A stretch of 64,000 nucleotides of DNA from Ctena decussata (GCA_963989385.1 OZ022503.1:93692638-93756637); one strand, 5' to 3'. Counted from the first letter of the stretch, positions 45,263 to 55,560 are shown. Notes: a model not told the origin generated them from the sequence alone. Translations and numbers: made by a program.

Positions 45263-45870
45263 TTACGACCTGGCGGAGGTAACAAAAAGATGGAAGTAAA
45301 CCAGCAACAAGCCTGTTTTTAAACTTAACAAAATTTATTTACATGTACATCAAAATAAAACAGTCATTTGTTAATCAAGAAAATATGTAATTTAAGATAC
45401 CTTATTTTAGTCTGAAAGTCCCTCAGAATTTAAAACACAAGTCCTTTAATAATTTCTGATCCCAGAAAATAAAGTCTGTATGAGCACATGAATATTTCCA
45501 ATAGTCACAATAGTAATCCAGTATGTTTAAATTCCAGTATAACTTATTTAACTATAGACTGGTGAAACTTACAAAGATGATCTAAATGAAAATCTGTCTT
45601 CTTTATATACTATCTAGGAACATTCCGGAACTAACCAAAAATAGATCTTACCAAAAAGTACTCAATTCTGACATAATTTCATACCAGAAGATTCTTAATG
45701 TTTACAACAGAAAGGTCTAATATTTTCTCAGTCCTAAAAATAGTTATTCCAGAATGTTCTAAAGTACAATGTAAACAACTTGTTTATTTCAAACCTAGTA
45801 AACATCTAAAAACTGCAAAATCATGGTAAAAGAAAATATTTACACCAACTTAAACACCATATTCATAACA
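45263..45870 (-). repeat. Long LTR (LTR1), inverted copy
   Basis: Pairs base for base with 51,800-52,407: every anchor I checked has coordinate sum 97,670, so there is no net indel. On the minus strand it ends GGTCGTAA-GA directly before the primer site, the junction expected of a 5' LTR. Confidence 0.9.
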
Positions 45871-46373
45871 CTTCCCCTCTTCAAGGAAAAGAAAGTTTTA
45901 TGAAATAAAGCTTTCTTTTGCCATATGACCAATTATGAAACAAAATTAAGTTTAATGCATATACACTGTATATATATCAGTACTAATCCAGACATCATGT
46001 AGTAATAGCCAAATTTAGGCTCTTGAAAGTGCATCCGGGATAATATTATCTTTTCCTCTGATATGTCTGATGTCAAGATTGTACTCCTGCAACATGAGAC
46101 TCCACCTGAGTAACCGCTGATTCTTGTTCTTCATTTTATGAATGAAGGTCAGTGGATTGTGATCACTGAAGACAACAATTGGTGTGGCTGAAGAAGATAA
46201 GTACACTTCAAATTGCTGAATAGCAAGGATGAGAGATAAACACTCTTTTTCAATAGTAGAGTAATTTCTCTGATGTTTGTTAAACTTCTTAGAAAAGTAA
46301 CAAACAGGGTGATCCACACCATCATTATCTTCCTGAACCAAAACACTGCCTGCACGAACGTCACTAGCATCTA
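45871..46373 (-). pseudogene. Inverted copy of the element's RNase H end and 3' UTR
   Basis: The minus-strand frame from 46,341 to 46,015 encodes the last 108 residues of the RNase H domain found at 51,332-51,655 (SVYLSSLLF for YLLSLLF in another frame marks one base difference), followed by the same 3' UTR and purine tract. It ends abruptly at 46,373, paired with 51,297, where LTR2 begins. It is a fragment without RT, so not functional. Confidence 0.9.
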
Positions 46374-46374
46374 G

Positions 46375-46596
46375 TGTTACGGGCCAACTCTCCTACCTTC
46401 CAATATCTACAATAGTAGATTTGCGCATAGCTTCGTATATATTCAATCTCTGACAACTGCGTCAGGGAGTTAACTCTTTGGCTCAGTGGCTAGAGCATTG
46501 GACTATCACCCGGGAGGTCCGGGTTCAAATCCCAGCAAACGTCTGGAATTTTTTCAGCTATGCTTTGGTCCGTTTGTTGCGGCAGCAATGTCGTAA
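46375..46596 (+). repeat. Short LTR (LTR2) upstream of gag-pol
   Basis: Starts TGTTACGGGCC and ends GCAATGTCGTAA, two bases before the primer site at 46,599. It is 222 bases with no obvious TATA box. The downstream LTR of the same gag-pol body is a different sequence of about 608 bases, so the 5' and 3' LTRs are mismatched. Both LTR types end in GTCGTAA-GA when next to a primer site, giving a shared stretch of nearly 30 bases where recombination could occur. Confidence 0.75.
46472..46540 (+). promoter_or_regulatory. tRNA-like Pol III promoter within LTR2
   Basis: TTTGGCTCAGTGGCTAGAGC (A box at 46,479-46,489) and GGGTTCAAATCCC (B box at 46,521-46,533) are spaced as in a tRNA gene and fit both box consensuses well. 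The T stem CCGGG/CCC(A)G is nearly intact, but no proper acceptor stem is present. Both LTR2 copies carry it. Whether it is transcribed by Pol III is an inference. Confidence 0.6.
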
Positions 46597-46598
46597 GA

Positions 46599-46616
46599 TG
46601 GGGGCTCGTCCGGGAT
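46599..46616 (+). promoter_or_regulatory. Primer binding site, tRNA-Pro type
   Basis: TGGGGGCTCGTCCGGGAT is the 18-base sequence known as the tRNA-Pro primer site of gammaretroviruses. The same sequence occurs inverted at 45,243-45,260. It starts two bases after the LTR2 end. Confidence 0.85.
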
Positions 46617-46714
46617 TGAAATTTCTTGTGCATCAAATAATTTTGAATTTAAAAAAGAAAAAAAAAAAGTTTTCACTGTTTGATTCAAACAAGTAAAGCC
46701 AGCAAAAAGCAATC

Positions 46715-49700
46715 ATGTCTTTTGATCTTGATAAATTCATTGCTGCGCCTTCTCAGGAGCTGTTGAACTTGGCCAAAAAGACTGATTTATTGGATATTGC
46801 AGCGCATTATGAATTATCTTCAGTCAAAAGATCCATGTTGAAACATGAAATTAAGAATATTTTGATTCAGTTCTTTGTTGATGAGGAAATTTTTGATTCC
46901 TCTGCAGCCTCTCACATTCTCGTCACTCAAACTGATTTGCAGATGAGAGAATTAGAAATTCAAAGACAAATTGAAATGGAAAAATTAAGATTGGAGCATG
47001 AAGAAAGAGTAAGGATTGAAAAAGCTGAGCGTGAGGAAAGAATTAGGCTTGAAACATTAGAACGAGAAGAAAGGTTGCAGAGGCGAAAATTAGAGCAAGA
47101 AAAAGAAAGACTAGAACATGAAAAATTAAGGCTAGAAATGGAAGAACGAGAAAAAGAAAAAGAAAGAGAAATGCAAAAAGAACAATTAGAAAAAGAAAGA
47201 GAAATGCAAAAAGAAAAATTGGAAAAAGAAGAAAGAATTGAAATTGAAAAGGAGAAATTGAAATATGAAAAAGAAGAAAAAGAGAGAGAAAGACAATTTC
47301 AAATTAGAATGAAAGAAATTGAAATACAAGACAAGGCTAAATCAAAATCTTTGCCTTTGGACTCAACCAAAGTTTTTGATGTTACTAAACACATCAGACT
47401 CGTTCCTCCATTTCAAGAAAAAGAAGTTGATAAATATTTTCTTCACTTTGAAAAAGTAGCTGAAAATTTGAAATGGCCAAAAGAGCATTGGACTTTGCTT
47501 CTTCAGAGCGTTGTGATCGGCAAGGCTCGCGAAATTTATACTCAACTTTCTCTTGAGCAGAGCTCAGATTATGACAAAGTAAAAGAAGTTATTCTTAAGG
47601 CTTATGAGTTGGTCCCTGAGGCTTACAGGCAGAAATTTAGGAACTGTAGAAAAGAAAATGACAAAACTTATGTTGAATTTGCTAGGACAAAAGAGCAGTT
47701 ATTTGATAGGTGGAGCTCATCAAAGAAAGTGGGCTCTGATCATGGTAAACTTAGACAGCTCATGCTTGTTGAGGAGTTTAAAAGGTGCATTAATTCTGAC
47801 ATTAAATCATTTTTAGATGAAAAGGAAGTCGAAACGTTAGAGGGAGCAGCTCGTTTGGCTGATGATTATGCTTTAACTCATAAGACTTCTTTTGTGCACA
47901 AGCCTTTTCCTAAAAAGACCTTTTTCCCTCAGTCAGGTCCAAAATTCAGTCCCAGTAATCCATCTGGCAATTCCAGTCCCTCATATACTCCAAAACCAAA
48001 ACCCCCTGGTGAAAACAAAGGTCAAAATCCCTTATCTCAGCCCATTTGTAATTATTGTAAGCAAACAGGACATATAATTTCTGAATGCTTACTTTTAAAG
48101 AGGAAGAGAGAAAAACAAGAGGGCCCAAAACCCACAGGTCTTACCTCTTTACGGTCAACACCACAGTCTTGTGTTCAGGATCAAATTCCTATTCAGGCCA
48201 AAATTTCTGAGACTGATTCTGTTATGGAGATTTATGAACCATTCTTATCAGAAGGTTTTGTGTCACTAAATTGTGACTTTGCCCAGTCTACCCCTATTAC
48301 TATCTTACGAGATACCGGAGCTTCTCAATCCCTTATTTTGGCAGATACCCTGCCATTTTCTGAGAAGACTTCTTCTGGGACAAGTGTCCTTATTCAGGGA
48401 GTAGAATGTGGATTTGTTAATGTACCGCTTCATAACATTTATTTGTCCTCAGACTTAATTTCTGGTCCAGTGGCTGTTGGTATTAGACCTTCATTACCTT
48501 TTAAAGGTGTTCACTTATTGTTAGGCAATGACCTAGCAGGAGATAAGGTTGTGGTTAATCCACTTTTGACCAACACTCCTTGTGTTGATCAACCGCCTGA
48601 CCCCATTGAGCAGGAAATTCCTGACCTTTACCCTTCGTGTGCTGTCACTAGGGCTATGGCAAAGAAAGCCATATTGAATGATGGGAATCAGGACATTGAT
48701 TTAACTGATACTTTTATAGGTCAGTCTTTTAATGATGAGATTTCAAAATCTCTTTCACCCAGCCTGTCTGACATGCAGACAGACTTTACTTCCAACTCAT
48801 CAGTGTCCAACACGGACCACTCACTTTCATTTTCAAATGACAAAGGTCATGACCTTCTGTCAAGGTCACAGCTTTGCAAAGAACAACACAGTGATCCTGA
48901 GATCTCACCTTTATTTGAAAGGGTTTTAGATGAGAATGACATGTCCCAGGTTCCTGTTTGCTATTATGTCAAAAATGACATTTTGATGAGAAAATGGCGT
49001 CCTCCTGATGTCTCAGCAGAAGACGAGTGGACTGTTAACCACCAAATTGTGGTTCCAAGGGTTTATCGCCCTGAAATTTTAAACTTGGCCCATGAAACTC
49101 CCTTGTCAGGTCACTTAGGTGTAAACAAAACCTATCACAAGATTCTTAATCATTTCTACTGGCCAGGGTTAAAATCGGATGTTTCTAAACATTGCAAATC
49201 TTGCCATACATGTCAAATGGTAGGAAAACCTAATCAAACTATCCCTAAAGCCCATTTGCAGCCAATTCCTGCATTTGAGGAACCTTTTAGCAGAATAATT
49301 ATTGATTGTGTAGGTCCTTTACCCAAAACAAAGTCAGGTTGTGAATATCTTTTGACCATAATGTGTGCTTCCACACGTTTCCCAGAAGCAATTCCACTTA
49401 GGAATATTAAGACAAAGACCATAGTTAAGGCTCTTGTGAAGTTTTTCACATTTGTAGGCCTCCCTAAATCTGTTCAGTCAGATCAAGGCTCTAATTTTAT
49501 GTCAGGAATATTTCAGCAAGTGATGCATGAATTAGGCATTAAGCAATATCGGTCATCAGCATATCATCCTGAAAGTCAAGGTGCCTTAGAACGATTTCAT
49601 CAAACACTGAAAAACATGATCAGATCTTACTGCTTTGACACTGAAAAGGATTGGGATGAAGGCATTCATTTCCTGTTATTTGCAGCTAGGGAATCCGTAC

Positions 49701-50470
49701 AAGAATCACTTGGTTTCAGCCCATTTGAGCTTGTTTTTGGTCACACAGTTCGTGGACCACTGAAACTTTTGAAAGAGAAATTTCTTTCTGATGATGACAG
49801 TTCTTTGAATTTACTTCAGTATGTTTCTGACTTCAATAACAGATTGTCAAAAGCCTGTGAAGCTGCTCGGTCCAATCTCAAATCAGCTCAAAACAAAATG
49901 AAATTTCATTATGATGAAAATGCCAGGGAAAGAAATTTTAAACCCGGAGAGAAGGTACTTGCTCTTTTGCCAATTCCTGGCAGACCTTTGCAGGCCAGAT
50001 ATTACGGCCCTTACACTGTTGACAAAAAGCTCAGTGATGTAAATTATATTATCAACACACCTGGGAGGCGCAAGGATAAACAGTTATGTCATATTAATAT
50101 GTTGAAAAAGTACATTGATAGGGATAATTCAGTTGTTTCACCAATAAGCGTAGTAAATTCTGTCCCTCAAAAGCAATCTGAAATGGACTCTGAGGATATG
50201 AACTTTATAAAATCTGATCCCTCATCATCAAAACTCCAGAATTCTGACATCTTAAAGGATCTCGACCAGAAACTGTCACACCTGGATCCAGTCGAGAGAC
50301 TTGAACTGAAACAGTTAATTCTTGAATATGAGCACTTATTTCCAGACATTCCAACCAGGACTGGCAGAATCTTTCATGATGTTGACATTGATGGCGCAAA
50401 GCCTGTGAAGCAACATCCTTATCGAATGAACCCTGTGAAGCAACAGTATCTCAGGGAAGAAATTAAATAG
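46715..50470 (+). CDS. gag-pol: Gmr1-like Ty3/gypsy Gag-Protease-Integrase polyprotein
   Basis: A single frame of 1,251 codons. In order: an N-terminal domain (1-80), a very long charged helix of Glu/Lys/Arg heptads (about 85-215), a SCAN-like capsid (about 220-395), a zinc knuckle C445-x2-C-x4-H-x4-C, protease with DTGAS at 533, the integrase zinc domain from H793 (H-x-H...C-x2-C), and the catalytic core D864, D923 and E959 (35 residues between the last two). A GPY/F-type module (RYYGPYTVDKKL, near 1,110) and a linker end at a TAG. Integrase therefore precedes reverse transcriptase, the order of the Gmr1 clade and not the usual gypsy order. A SCAN-like capsid fits this clade, from which the vertebrate SCAN domain is thought to derive. 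All catalytic residues are present. Confidence 0.92.
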   Translation: MSFDLDKFIAAPSQELLNLAKKTDLLDIAAHYELSSVKRSMLKHEIKNILIQFFVDEEIFDSSAASHILVTQTDLQMRELEIQRQIEMEKLRLEHEERVRIEKAEREERIRLETLEREERLQRRKLEQEKERLEHEKLRLEMEEREKEKEREMQKEQLEKEREMQKEKLEKEERIEIEKEKLKYEKEEKERERQFQIRMKEIEIQDKAKSKSLPLDSTKVFDVTKHIRLVPPFQEKEVDKYFLHFEKVAENLKWPKEHWTLLLQSVVIGKAREIYTQLSLEQSSDYDKVKEVILKAYELVPEAYRQKFRNCRKENDKTYVEFARTKEQLFDRWSSSKKVGSDHGKLRQLMLVEEFKRCINSDIKSFLDEKEVETLEGAARLADDYALTHKTSFVHKPFPKKTFFPQSGPKFSPSNPSGNSSPSYTPKPKPPGENKGQNPLSQPICNYCKQTGHIISECLLLKRKREKQEGPKPTGLTSLRSTPQSCVQDQIPIQAKISETDSVMEIYEPFLSEGFVSLNCDFAQSTPITILRDTGASQSLILADTLPFSEKTSSGTSVLIQGVECGFVNVPLHNIYLSSDLISGPVAVGIRPSLPFKGVHLLLGNDLAGDKVVVNPLLTNTPCVDQPPDPIEQEIPDLYPSCAVTRAMAKKAILNDGNQDIDLTDTFIGQSFNDEISKSLSPSLSDMQTDFTSNSSVSNTDHSLSFSNDKGHDLLSRSQLCKEQHSDPEISPLFERVLDENDMSQVPVCYYVKNDILMRKWRPPDVSAEDEWTVNHQIVVPRVYRPEILNLAHETPLSGHLGVNKTYHKILNHFYWPGLKSDVSKHCKSCHTCQMVGKPNQTIPKAHLQPIPAFEEPFSRIIIDCVGPLPKTKSGCEYLLTIMCASTRFPEAIPLRNIKTKTIVKALVKFFTFVGLPKSVQSDQGSNFMSGIFQQVMHELGIKQYRSSAYHPESQGALERFHQTLKNMIRSYCFDTEKDWDEGIHFLLFAARESVQESLGFSPFELVFGHTVRGPLKLLKEKFLSDDDSSLNLLQYVSDFNNRLSKACEAARSNLKSAQNKMKFHYDENARERNFKPGEKVLALLPIPGRPLQARYYGPYTVDKKLSDVNYIINTPGRRKDKQLCHINMLKKYIDRDNSVVSPISVVNSVPQKQSEMDSEDMNFIKSDPSSSKLQNSDILKDLDQKLSHLDPVERLELKQLILEYEHLFPDIPTRTGRIFHDVDIDGAKPVKQHPYRMNPVKQQYLREEIK

Positions 50471-51655
50471 TTGCTGGAAAATGATTTTACAGAACCAAGT
50501 CAAAGTGACTGGAGTTCTCCTTGTATTCTGGTGCCAAAACCTGATGGAACTTTTCGCATGTGTACAGACTATCGAAAAGTTAATTCTGTGACTAAAACGG
50601 ATACATTTCCAATCCCACGTATTGATGACTGTATTGATCAAATTGGACAAGCCAAATATGTTACTAAATTTGATCTTCTGAAAGGATTTTGGCAAATTCC
50701 TTTGACAGACAGAGCTAAGGAGATTTCGGCATTTGTTACACCAGATGGACTCTATCAGTATAAGGTTATGCCATTTGGTACGAAAAACTCTCCAGCAACG
50801 TTTCAGAGACTTATAAATAGCTTGACATCTGATCTGGGTGGTTGTAAAGCATACATCGACGATGCAATCATCTTCAACGATGAATGGAAACTACATCTAC
50901 AGACTATCAGAGAATTCTTTCAAAGACTTAGTGATGCAAAATTGACAATCAATTTAGCAAAAAGTGAATTCTGTCACGCAAATTTGACATTTCTAGGACA
51001 TGTTGTGGGTCAAGGTCAGGTTAAACCTGTAGAAGCTAAAGTGGAGGCTATCTCGGATTTTCCTGTACCTACATGCAAAAGACAACTGATGCGCTTTCTT
51101 GGTATGGCAGGATATTATAGGAAGTTCTGTAATAACTTCTCTGTAATTGCAGAGCCCTTGACAAATTTACTAGGTAAAGGAAAGAATTATATTTGGAATG
51201 AAGACTGTCAAAAGTCCTTTGATAAGTTAAAGGCCATACTTAAGAGTGCTCCAGTTCTCTTAGCACCAGACTTCAACAAAGCATTTAAATTGGCGGTAGA
51301 TGCTAGTGACGTTCGTGCAGGCAGTGTTTTGGTTCAGGAAGATAATGATGGTGTGGATCACCCTGTTTGTTACTTTTCTAAGAAGTTTAACAAACATCAG
51401 AGAAATTACTCTACTATTGAAAAAGAGTGTTTATCTCTTATCCTTGCTATTCAGCAATTTGAAGTGTACTTATCTTCTTCAGCCACACCAATTGTTGTCT
51501 TCAGTGATCACAATCCACTGACCTTCATTCATAAAATGAAGAACAAGAATCAGCGGTTACTCAGGTGGAGTCTCATGTTGCAGGAGTACAATCTTGACAT
51601 CAGACATATCAGAGGAAAAGATAATATTATCCCGGATGCACTTTCAAGAGCCTAA
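50471..51655 (+). CDS. pol: Reverse transcriptase-RNase H part of the same polyprotein, after an in-frame TAG
   Basis: 394 codons in the same frame as the upstream ORF, separated only by the TAG at 50,468-50,470; there is no natural ATG at its start. RT motifs: SPCILVPKPDGTFRMCTDYR, KFDLLKGFWQIPL with the first Asp, AFVTPDGLYQYKVMPFG, and the YIDD box at residue 128. RNase H follows with VDASD at about 277, the Glu of TIEKECLSLI, FSDHNPLTF and KDNIIPDALSRA, where the frame ends. No integrase follows. The lone TAG may be a recent lesion or a programmed readthrough site; a single stop in an otherwise clean ~4.9-kb frame leaves both open. Confidence 0.9.
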   Translation: MLENDFTEPSQSDWSSPCILVPKPDGTFRMCTDYRKVNSVTKTDTFPIPRIDDCIDQIGQAKYVTKFDLLKGFWQIPLTDRAKEISAFVTPDGLYQYKVMPFGTKNSPATFQRLINSLTSDLGGCKAYIDDAIIFNDEWKLHLQTIREFFQRLSDAKLTINLAKSEFCHANLTFLGHVVGQGQVKPVEAKVEAISDFPVPTCKRQLMRFLGMAGYYRKFCNNFSVIAEPLTNLLGKGKNYIWNEDCQKSFDKLKAILKSAPVLLAPDFNKAFKLAVDASDVRAGSVLVQEDNDGVDHPVCYFSKKFNKHQRNYSTIEKECLSLILAIQQFEVYLSSSATPIVVFSDHNPLTFIHKMKNKNQRLLRWSLMLQEYNLDIRHIRGKDNIIPDALSRA

Positions 51656-51787
51656 ATTTGGCTATTACTACATGATGTCTGGATTAGTACTGATATATAT
51701 ACAGTGTATATGCATTAAACTTAATTTTGTTTCATAATTGGTCATATGGCAAAAGAAAGCTTTATTTCATAAAACTTTCTTTTCCTT

Positions 51788-51799
51788 GAAGAGGGGAAG
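51788..51799 (+). promoter_or_regulatory. Polypurine tract
   Basis: GAAGAGGGGAAG lies immediately before the TGTTATGAATA start of the long LTR, as required for plus-strand priming. The same junction appears inverted at 45,871-45,882. Confidence 0.85.
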
Positions 51800-52409
51800 T
51801 GTTATGAATATGGTGTTTAAGTTGGTGTAAATATTTTCTTTTACCATGATTTTGCAGTTTTTAGATGTTTACTAGGTTTGAAATAAACAAGTTGTTTACA
51901 TTGTACTTTAGAACATTCTGGAATAACTATTTTTAGGACTGAGAAAATATTAGACCTTTCTGTTGTAAACATTAAGAATCTTCTGGTATGAAATTATGTC
52001 AGAATTGAGTACTTTTTGGTAAGATCTATTTTTGGTTAGTTCCGGAATGTTCCTAGATAGTATATAAAGAAGACAGATTTTCATTTAGATCATCTTTGTA
52101 AGTTTCACCAGTCTATAGTTAAATAAGTTATACTGGAATTTAAACATACTGGATTACTATTGTGACTATTGGAAATATTCATGTGCTCATACAGACTTTA
52201 TTTTCTGGGATCAGAAATTATTAAAGGACTTGTGTTTTAAATTCTGAGGGACTTTCAGACTAAAATAAGGTATCTTAAATTACATATTTTCTTGATTAAC
52301 AAATGACTGTTTTATTTTGATGTACATGTAAATAAATTTTGTTAAGTTTAAAAACAGGCTTGTTGCTGGTTTACTTCCATCTTTTTGTTACCTCCGCCAG
52401 GTCGTAACA
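51800..52409 (+). repeat. Long LTR (LTR1), 3' copy
   Basis: Begins TGTTATGAATATGGTG and ends GGTCGTAACA, giving the TGTTA...TAACA termini typical of gypsy LTRs. TATATAAAGAAG at about 52,060 is a clear TATA box, and AATAAATTTTG at about 52,330 a possible polyadenylation signal. Flanking sequence continues ACATAAAGC. Confidence 0.9.
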
Positions 52410-52670
52410 ACATAAAGCTACTTAATTTAGTTGTTTGGGACCGGAGTTTGCCTTGTTTGTTGCTTGGTTATTCGGGGTTCAACTGATAGTTTTCTTTTGC
52501 TCCGGTATTTTAGTGGTGTTGGCTGACTTTCCAGGGGTCTCCTGGTGTTGCAATACGTTTTTTCCGTTGAATCCTCATCTCTGATTCATCATAGGCCGTA
52601 TCCGTGATTTGTTTGTTTCCGGTGACGATTCATTGATGAGTTAGGAAACCTTCATGCGGACCAAACAGCT
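52410..52670. other. No gene recognised
   Basis: Short GT-rich stretch between the LTR and the next family A copy. Nothing recognised. Confidence 0.4.
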
Positions 52671-52674
52671 AATT

Positions 52675-53165
52675 TAATGTTTCAAACCACTGCAGAAACA
52701 GAGGGCGAGGTTTGGGCCCAGTAAAACTAATTTAAGCCCCTCCCATCCAGTAATCTTTTGTTGTCCGTTCCAAGGCGGTCGTTCCAAGGCGGTACTTCTG
52801 TTGCGGTTCCATGATGTTATATTGTGCTGTGTCCGCTTGTCTATGGTCTCTGGCGGTTTAGTCACCTGTGTTGCTGCCCAATCTGCCTTCTGTTTATTTA
52901 TTTTTTTTTTTTTTTTTTGTTTTATAATTAAAATAAAAAATAAGTAAAACTGGATGTTGATACTGTTATTGGGCTGACTGAATGGCCATCTGTTTGTGCA
53001 AGAGCTACTCATTCGGTTTACTGTGCGCGCCTTTCATAAGCTGGTGTCAATTTCTGTGTGTATGTACTTCTTTCCCTATTTGTTTTGAGGGCGGAATGTG
53101 GGATTTGATTATATTAATTCCTGTTCATTGCCTGTCTTTTTACTTTGACTATTCTTCTTGTTGTA
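52675..53165 (+). repeat. Family A dispersed repeat, long copy
   Basis: Head with CTGCAGAAACAGAGGGCGAGG, CCGTTCCAAGGCGG (duplicated locally as GGCGGTCGTTCCAAGGCGG) and ACTTCTGTTGCGGTTCC. A poly(T) run of about 18 follows (52,900-52,918). The tail is ATGGCCATCTGTTTG, CATTCGGTTTACTGTGC and TTTTGAGGGCGGAATGTGGG, ending near CTTTTTACTTTGAC. The order equals that of the copies at 5.6 and 7.6 kb. Confidence 0.7.
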
Positions 53166-53169
53166 TAAA

Positions 53170-55085
53170 TTTTTTATACGCTGTAATCGAGCTGAAAGCT
53201 AAACTGTTATCCTGCTATATGATTATAAGATAAGAAGATAATGGATGCTAAATATAATTTGTCGTCGAAGCTAAATAAAAAAGTTGCAATTGCTTCCTGG
53301 TAACAGTAGAAAGCATATTAATTAGCGTTTGTGATAAGCAAGTAATGACATATTGACGCATAGGAGGCCAGAAACAATATAGGGGAATTATATTCGCATA
53401 GCACATCGGAGTGATAACTAAGTAGGAAAAACATGAACCTGACATTTTTGTAATAACATATTACATTTGTGTACTTTATGAATTTAAGGCAATGCGTTTC
53501 TGCGAAAACAATCCTAATGATTTCCATTAATATTCCCTTTCGATAATGTGTTGTTCATACACATCAGCTATAAATCAGCTAATCAACAAGTTATAAACAG
53601 ACGGGAGACAAGTAACAACAGTATTTAACTGTTGTTGTTTAGTGAGAGCATAGCCATAACATTTGTATCAATTAAAATAGCTGCTTTAGGAAGGTATCTG
53701 TCGTTTGGTCTTTTGTAACAATTGTCTTAGTTGGGTGCATGTTCAAATCCTACTTTGGACACTTTTTTTCTTGTGTTTGCTTTTGTTTACAATCTAACAA
53801 AAGTTGTGTCATTTACAGATCTGAGTCTACCTTGACTTTGAACTACATGACGTATTTTATCTATTTTAATGTTTATTTATTTTTTTTATTTTTTGGGTAA
53901 ACAATATTGGAGTTACAATCTATCCTTGGGTACCGATTTCAATCTTCATTTCCACTGCGCTTTACTATACTTTTCGTGTTATATTCAATCCGTCTGATTG
54001 GGATTAATAGGAATTAGAGTATCCTGGGTGTCAGCACTTTTGTGATTCTCTCATACAACAAAATCGACTTAATTATTTTAGAGAGCAACAAACAAGAAAC
54101 AAAATGTCTCATCATTTCACACTTTAAGAAAATTATACGACAAGTAGTGCAGTTATTAGCAAACGAATTGGGAACAAAATTATATAACTAAAATGAATAA
54201 AATATCATGAAAATGCGGGTATAACACGCATACAAATAGCATGCCAGTGTCTTTTTTAGAGGTGAATGTCTTTATTTGATGTGCTATTGAGATTATGAGT
54301 GGTAGTGGAGGCTCACAAACTATTCTTGATGATTAATCGATAATAACCTGCTTGCTTGACACATTATCTTTAAATGAACATAGTTAAAGGTAAAGAAATT
54401 ATCATTTGTTCGATAGTAAATCGTTTTCAAGAAAAAAAATAGACAAAGGTGATATTATCGTAGGCAGACTTTTACATGAGCAGGTATACCGGATTATAAT
54501 AGTCATAATCTAGCTTGTTTAAATTGTTTGCGAATAATCCTTTTTCAATGCCAGGGATATAGTAAAGGAAGCTGTTAGCAGCAGTGACATGTTCATAAGT
54601 TTCAGGAGCCTAAGCTTTTCACCAGTTGCTTCATAGAATAAGAACTCGATAAGATTTAACTTTTGTTCTGATCTTTTGAGAATGTTTTTATCAAAACTGT
54701 TTTTTGATACATGTCTGATTGTTATGTTATGAAATAAAGTATGTTTAAACCAAAGTTTTAAAGGAGCATTTCCTTTATTGATACTTAACTTCTCTGAAAG
54801 GAAAATATATGTTTAGCAACGTTTGACTGTACAAAAAAAGATACTGCATTGCGTACTTTTTCTATAAGGTTTAGCTCTATGTAGATTACTGAACAACTCA
54901 TTCAGATTTTTTTTGTTTGTTACTTTACTCCACAACTATATTATTTATTTTTGCTTGATAGTTATAACAGAAACTGCCACAGCATCGCTTTTTATTAAGA
55001 ATCCTCTGCTGATCTGAGGTTACAAAAACCGATTTAACAGCATCAGATATTCATTCTTTCTGTGTGTTTTTTATCTCTCCCTTTT
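53170..55085. other. No gene recognised
   Basis: AT-rich sequence with no ORF above about 70 codons showing a motif. A small hairpin AACAACAGTATTTAACTGTT lies near 53,615. A TGTTCAAATCCT word near 53,741 resembles a lone B box. I see no repeat structure that I can delimit. Confidence 0.45.
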
Positions 55086-55089
55086 TATA

Positions 55090-55560
55090 CGCCGGTTTTG
55101 AAATAATAAAAAAAAATGGGCGTATTATGTCATGGCGCTGTTCGTCCGCCCATCTATCCGTCCGTCCATTTGTCCGTCCGTTCAATTAACCGTTTGGGAT
55201 AACTGCATGAACGTATATAGGAATATGTATCAGTTCAGGGCAGCTAATCGCGTACACGACTGGCTGCTCCTTTGTTCTTAGTTTCCAACTTATGCCCTTG
55301 ATTAGTTTTGCGTCCCAGACTAGTCTTGTGCGCGCCATAACTAGACAACCATTCAAAGTATCTTGACGAAACTTCAAAGCAATGTGTATTAACTCCCGAC
55401 AATGTTTCGTTTCGGATTCACGTCCCTCTGTTTATCTTTACGCTTTTTGTGCATACTTATCTTGTGTACGCATAATTGGCAACCGTTTCAAATATTGGAT
55501 GAAATTTTATAACAATGTGTATGATCTCAAGACCGTATGTCACATATAAGAATAGTTTTT
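55090..55560 (+). repeat. Bivalve-type GTCCGTCC tandem repeat
   Basis: AATGGGCGTATTATGTCATG, GTCCGCCCATCTATCCGTCC and GTCCATTTGTCCGTCCG open the block. Two diverged units follow, each with GCGCCATAACTAG-like/ACGCATAATTGGCAACC, GAAACTTCAAAGCAATGTGT or GAAATTTTATAACAATGTGT. Non-coding. Confidence 0.6.

Noticed and set aside
46479..46540. Host tRNA gene just upstream of gag
   Set aside because: It lacks an acceptor stem and occurs at the same place in both copies of the 222-base LTR.
53735..53760. tRNA-like B box followed by T run
   Set aside because: A single box without an A box or family members is not enough to call a SINE.
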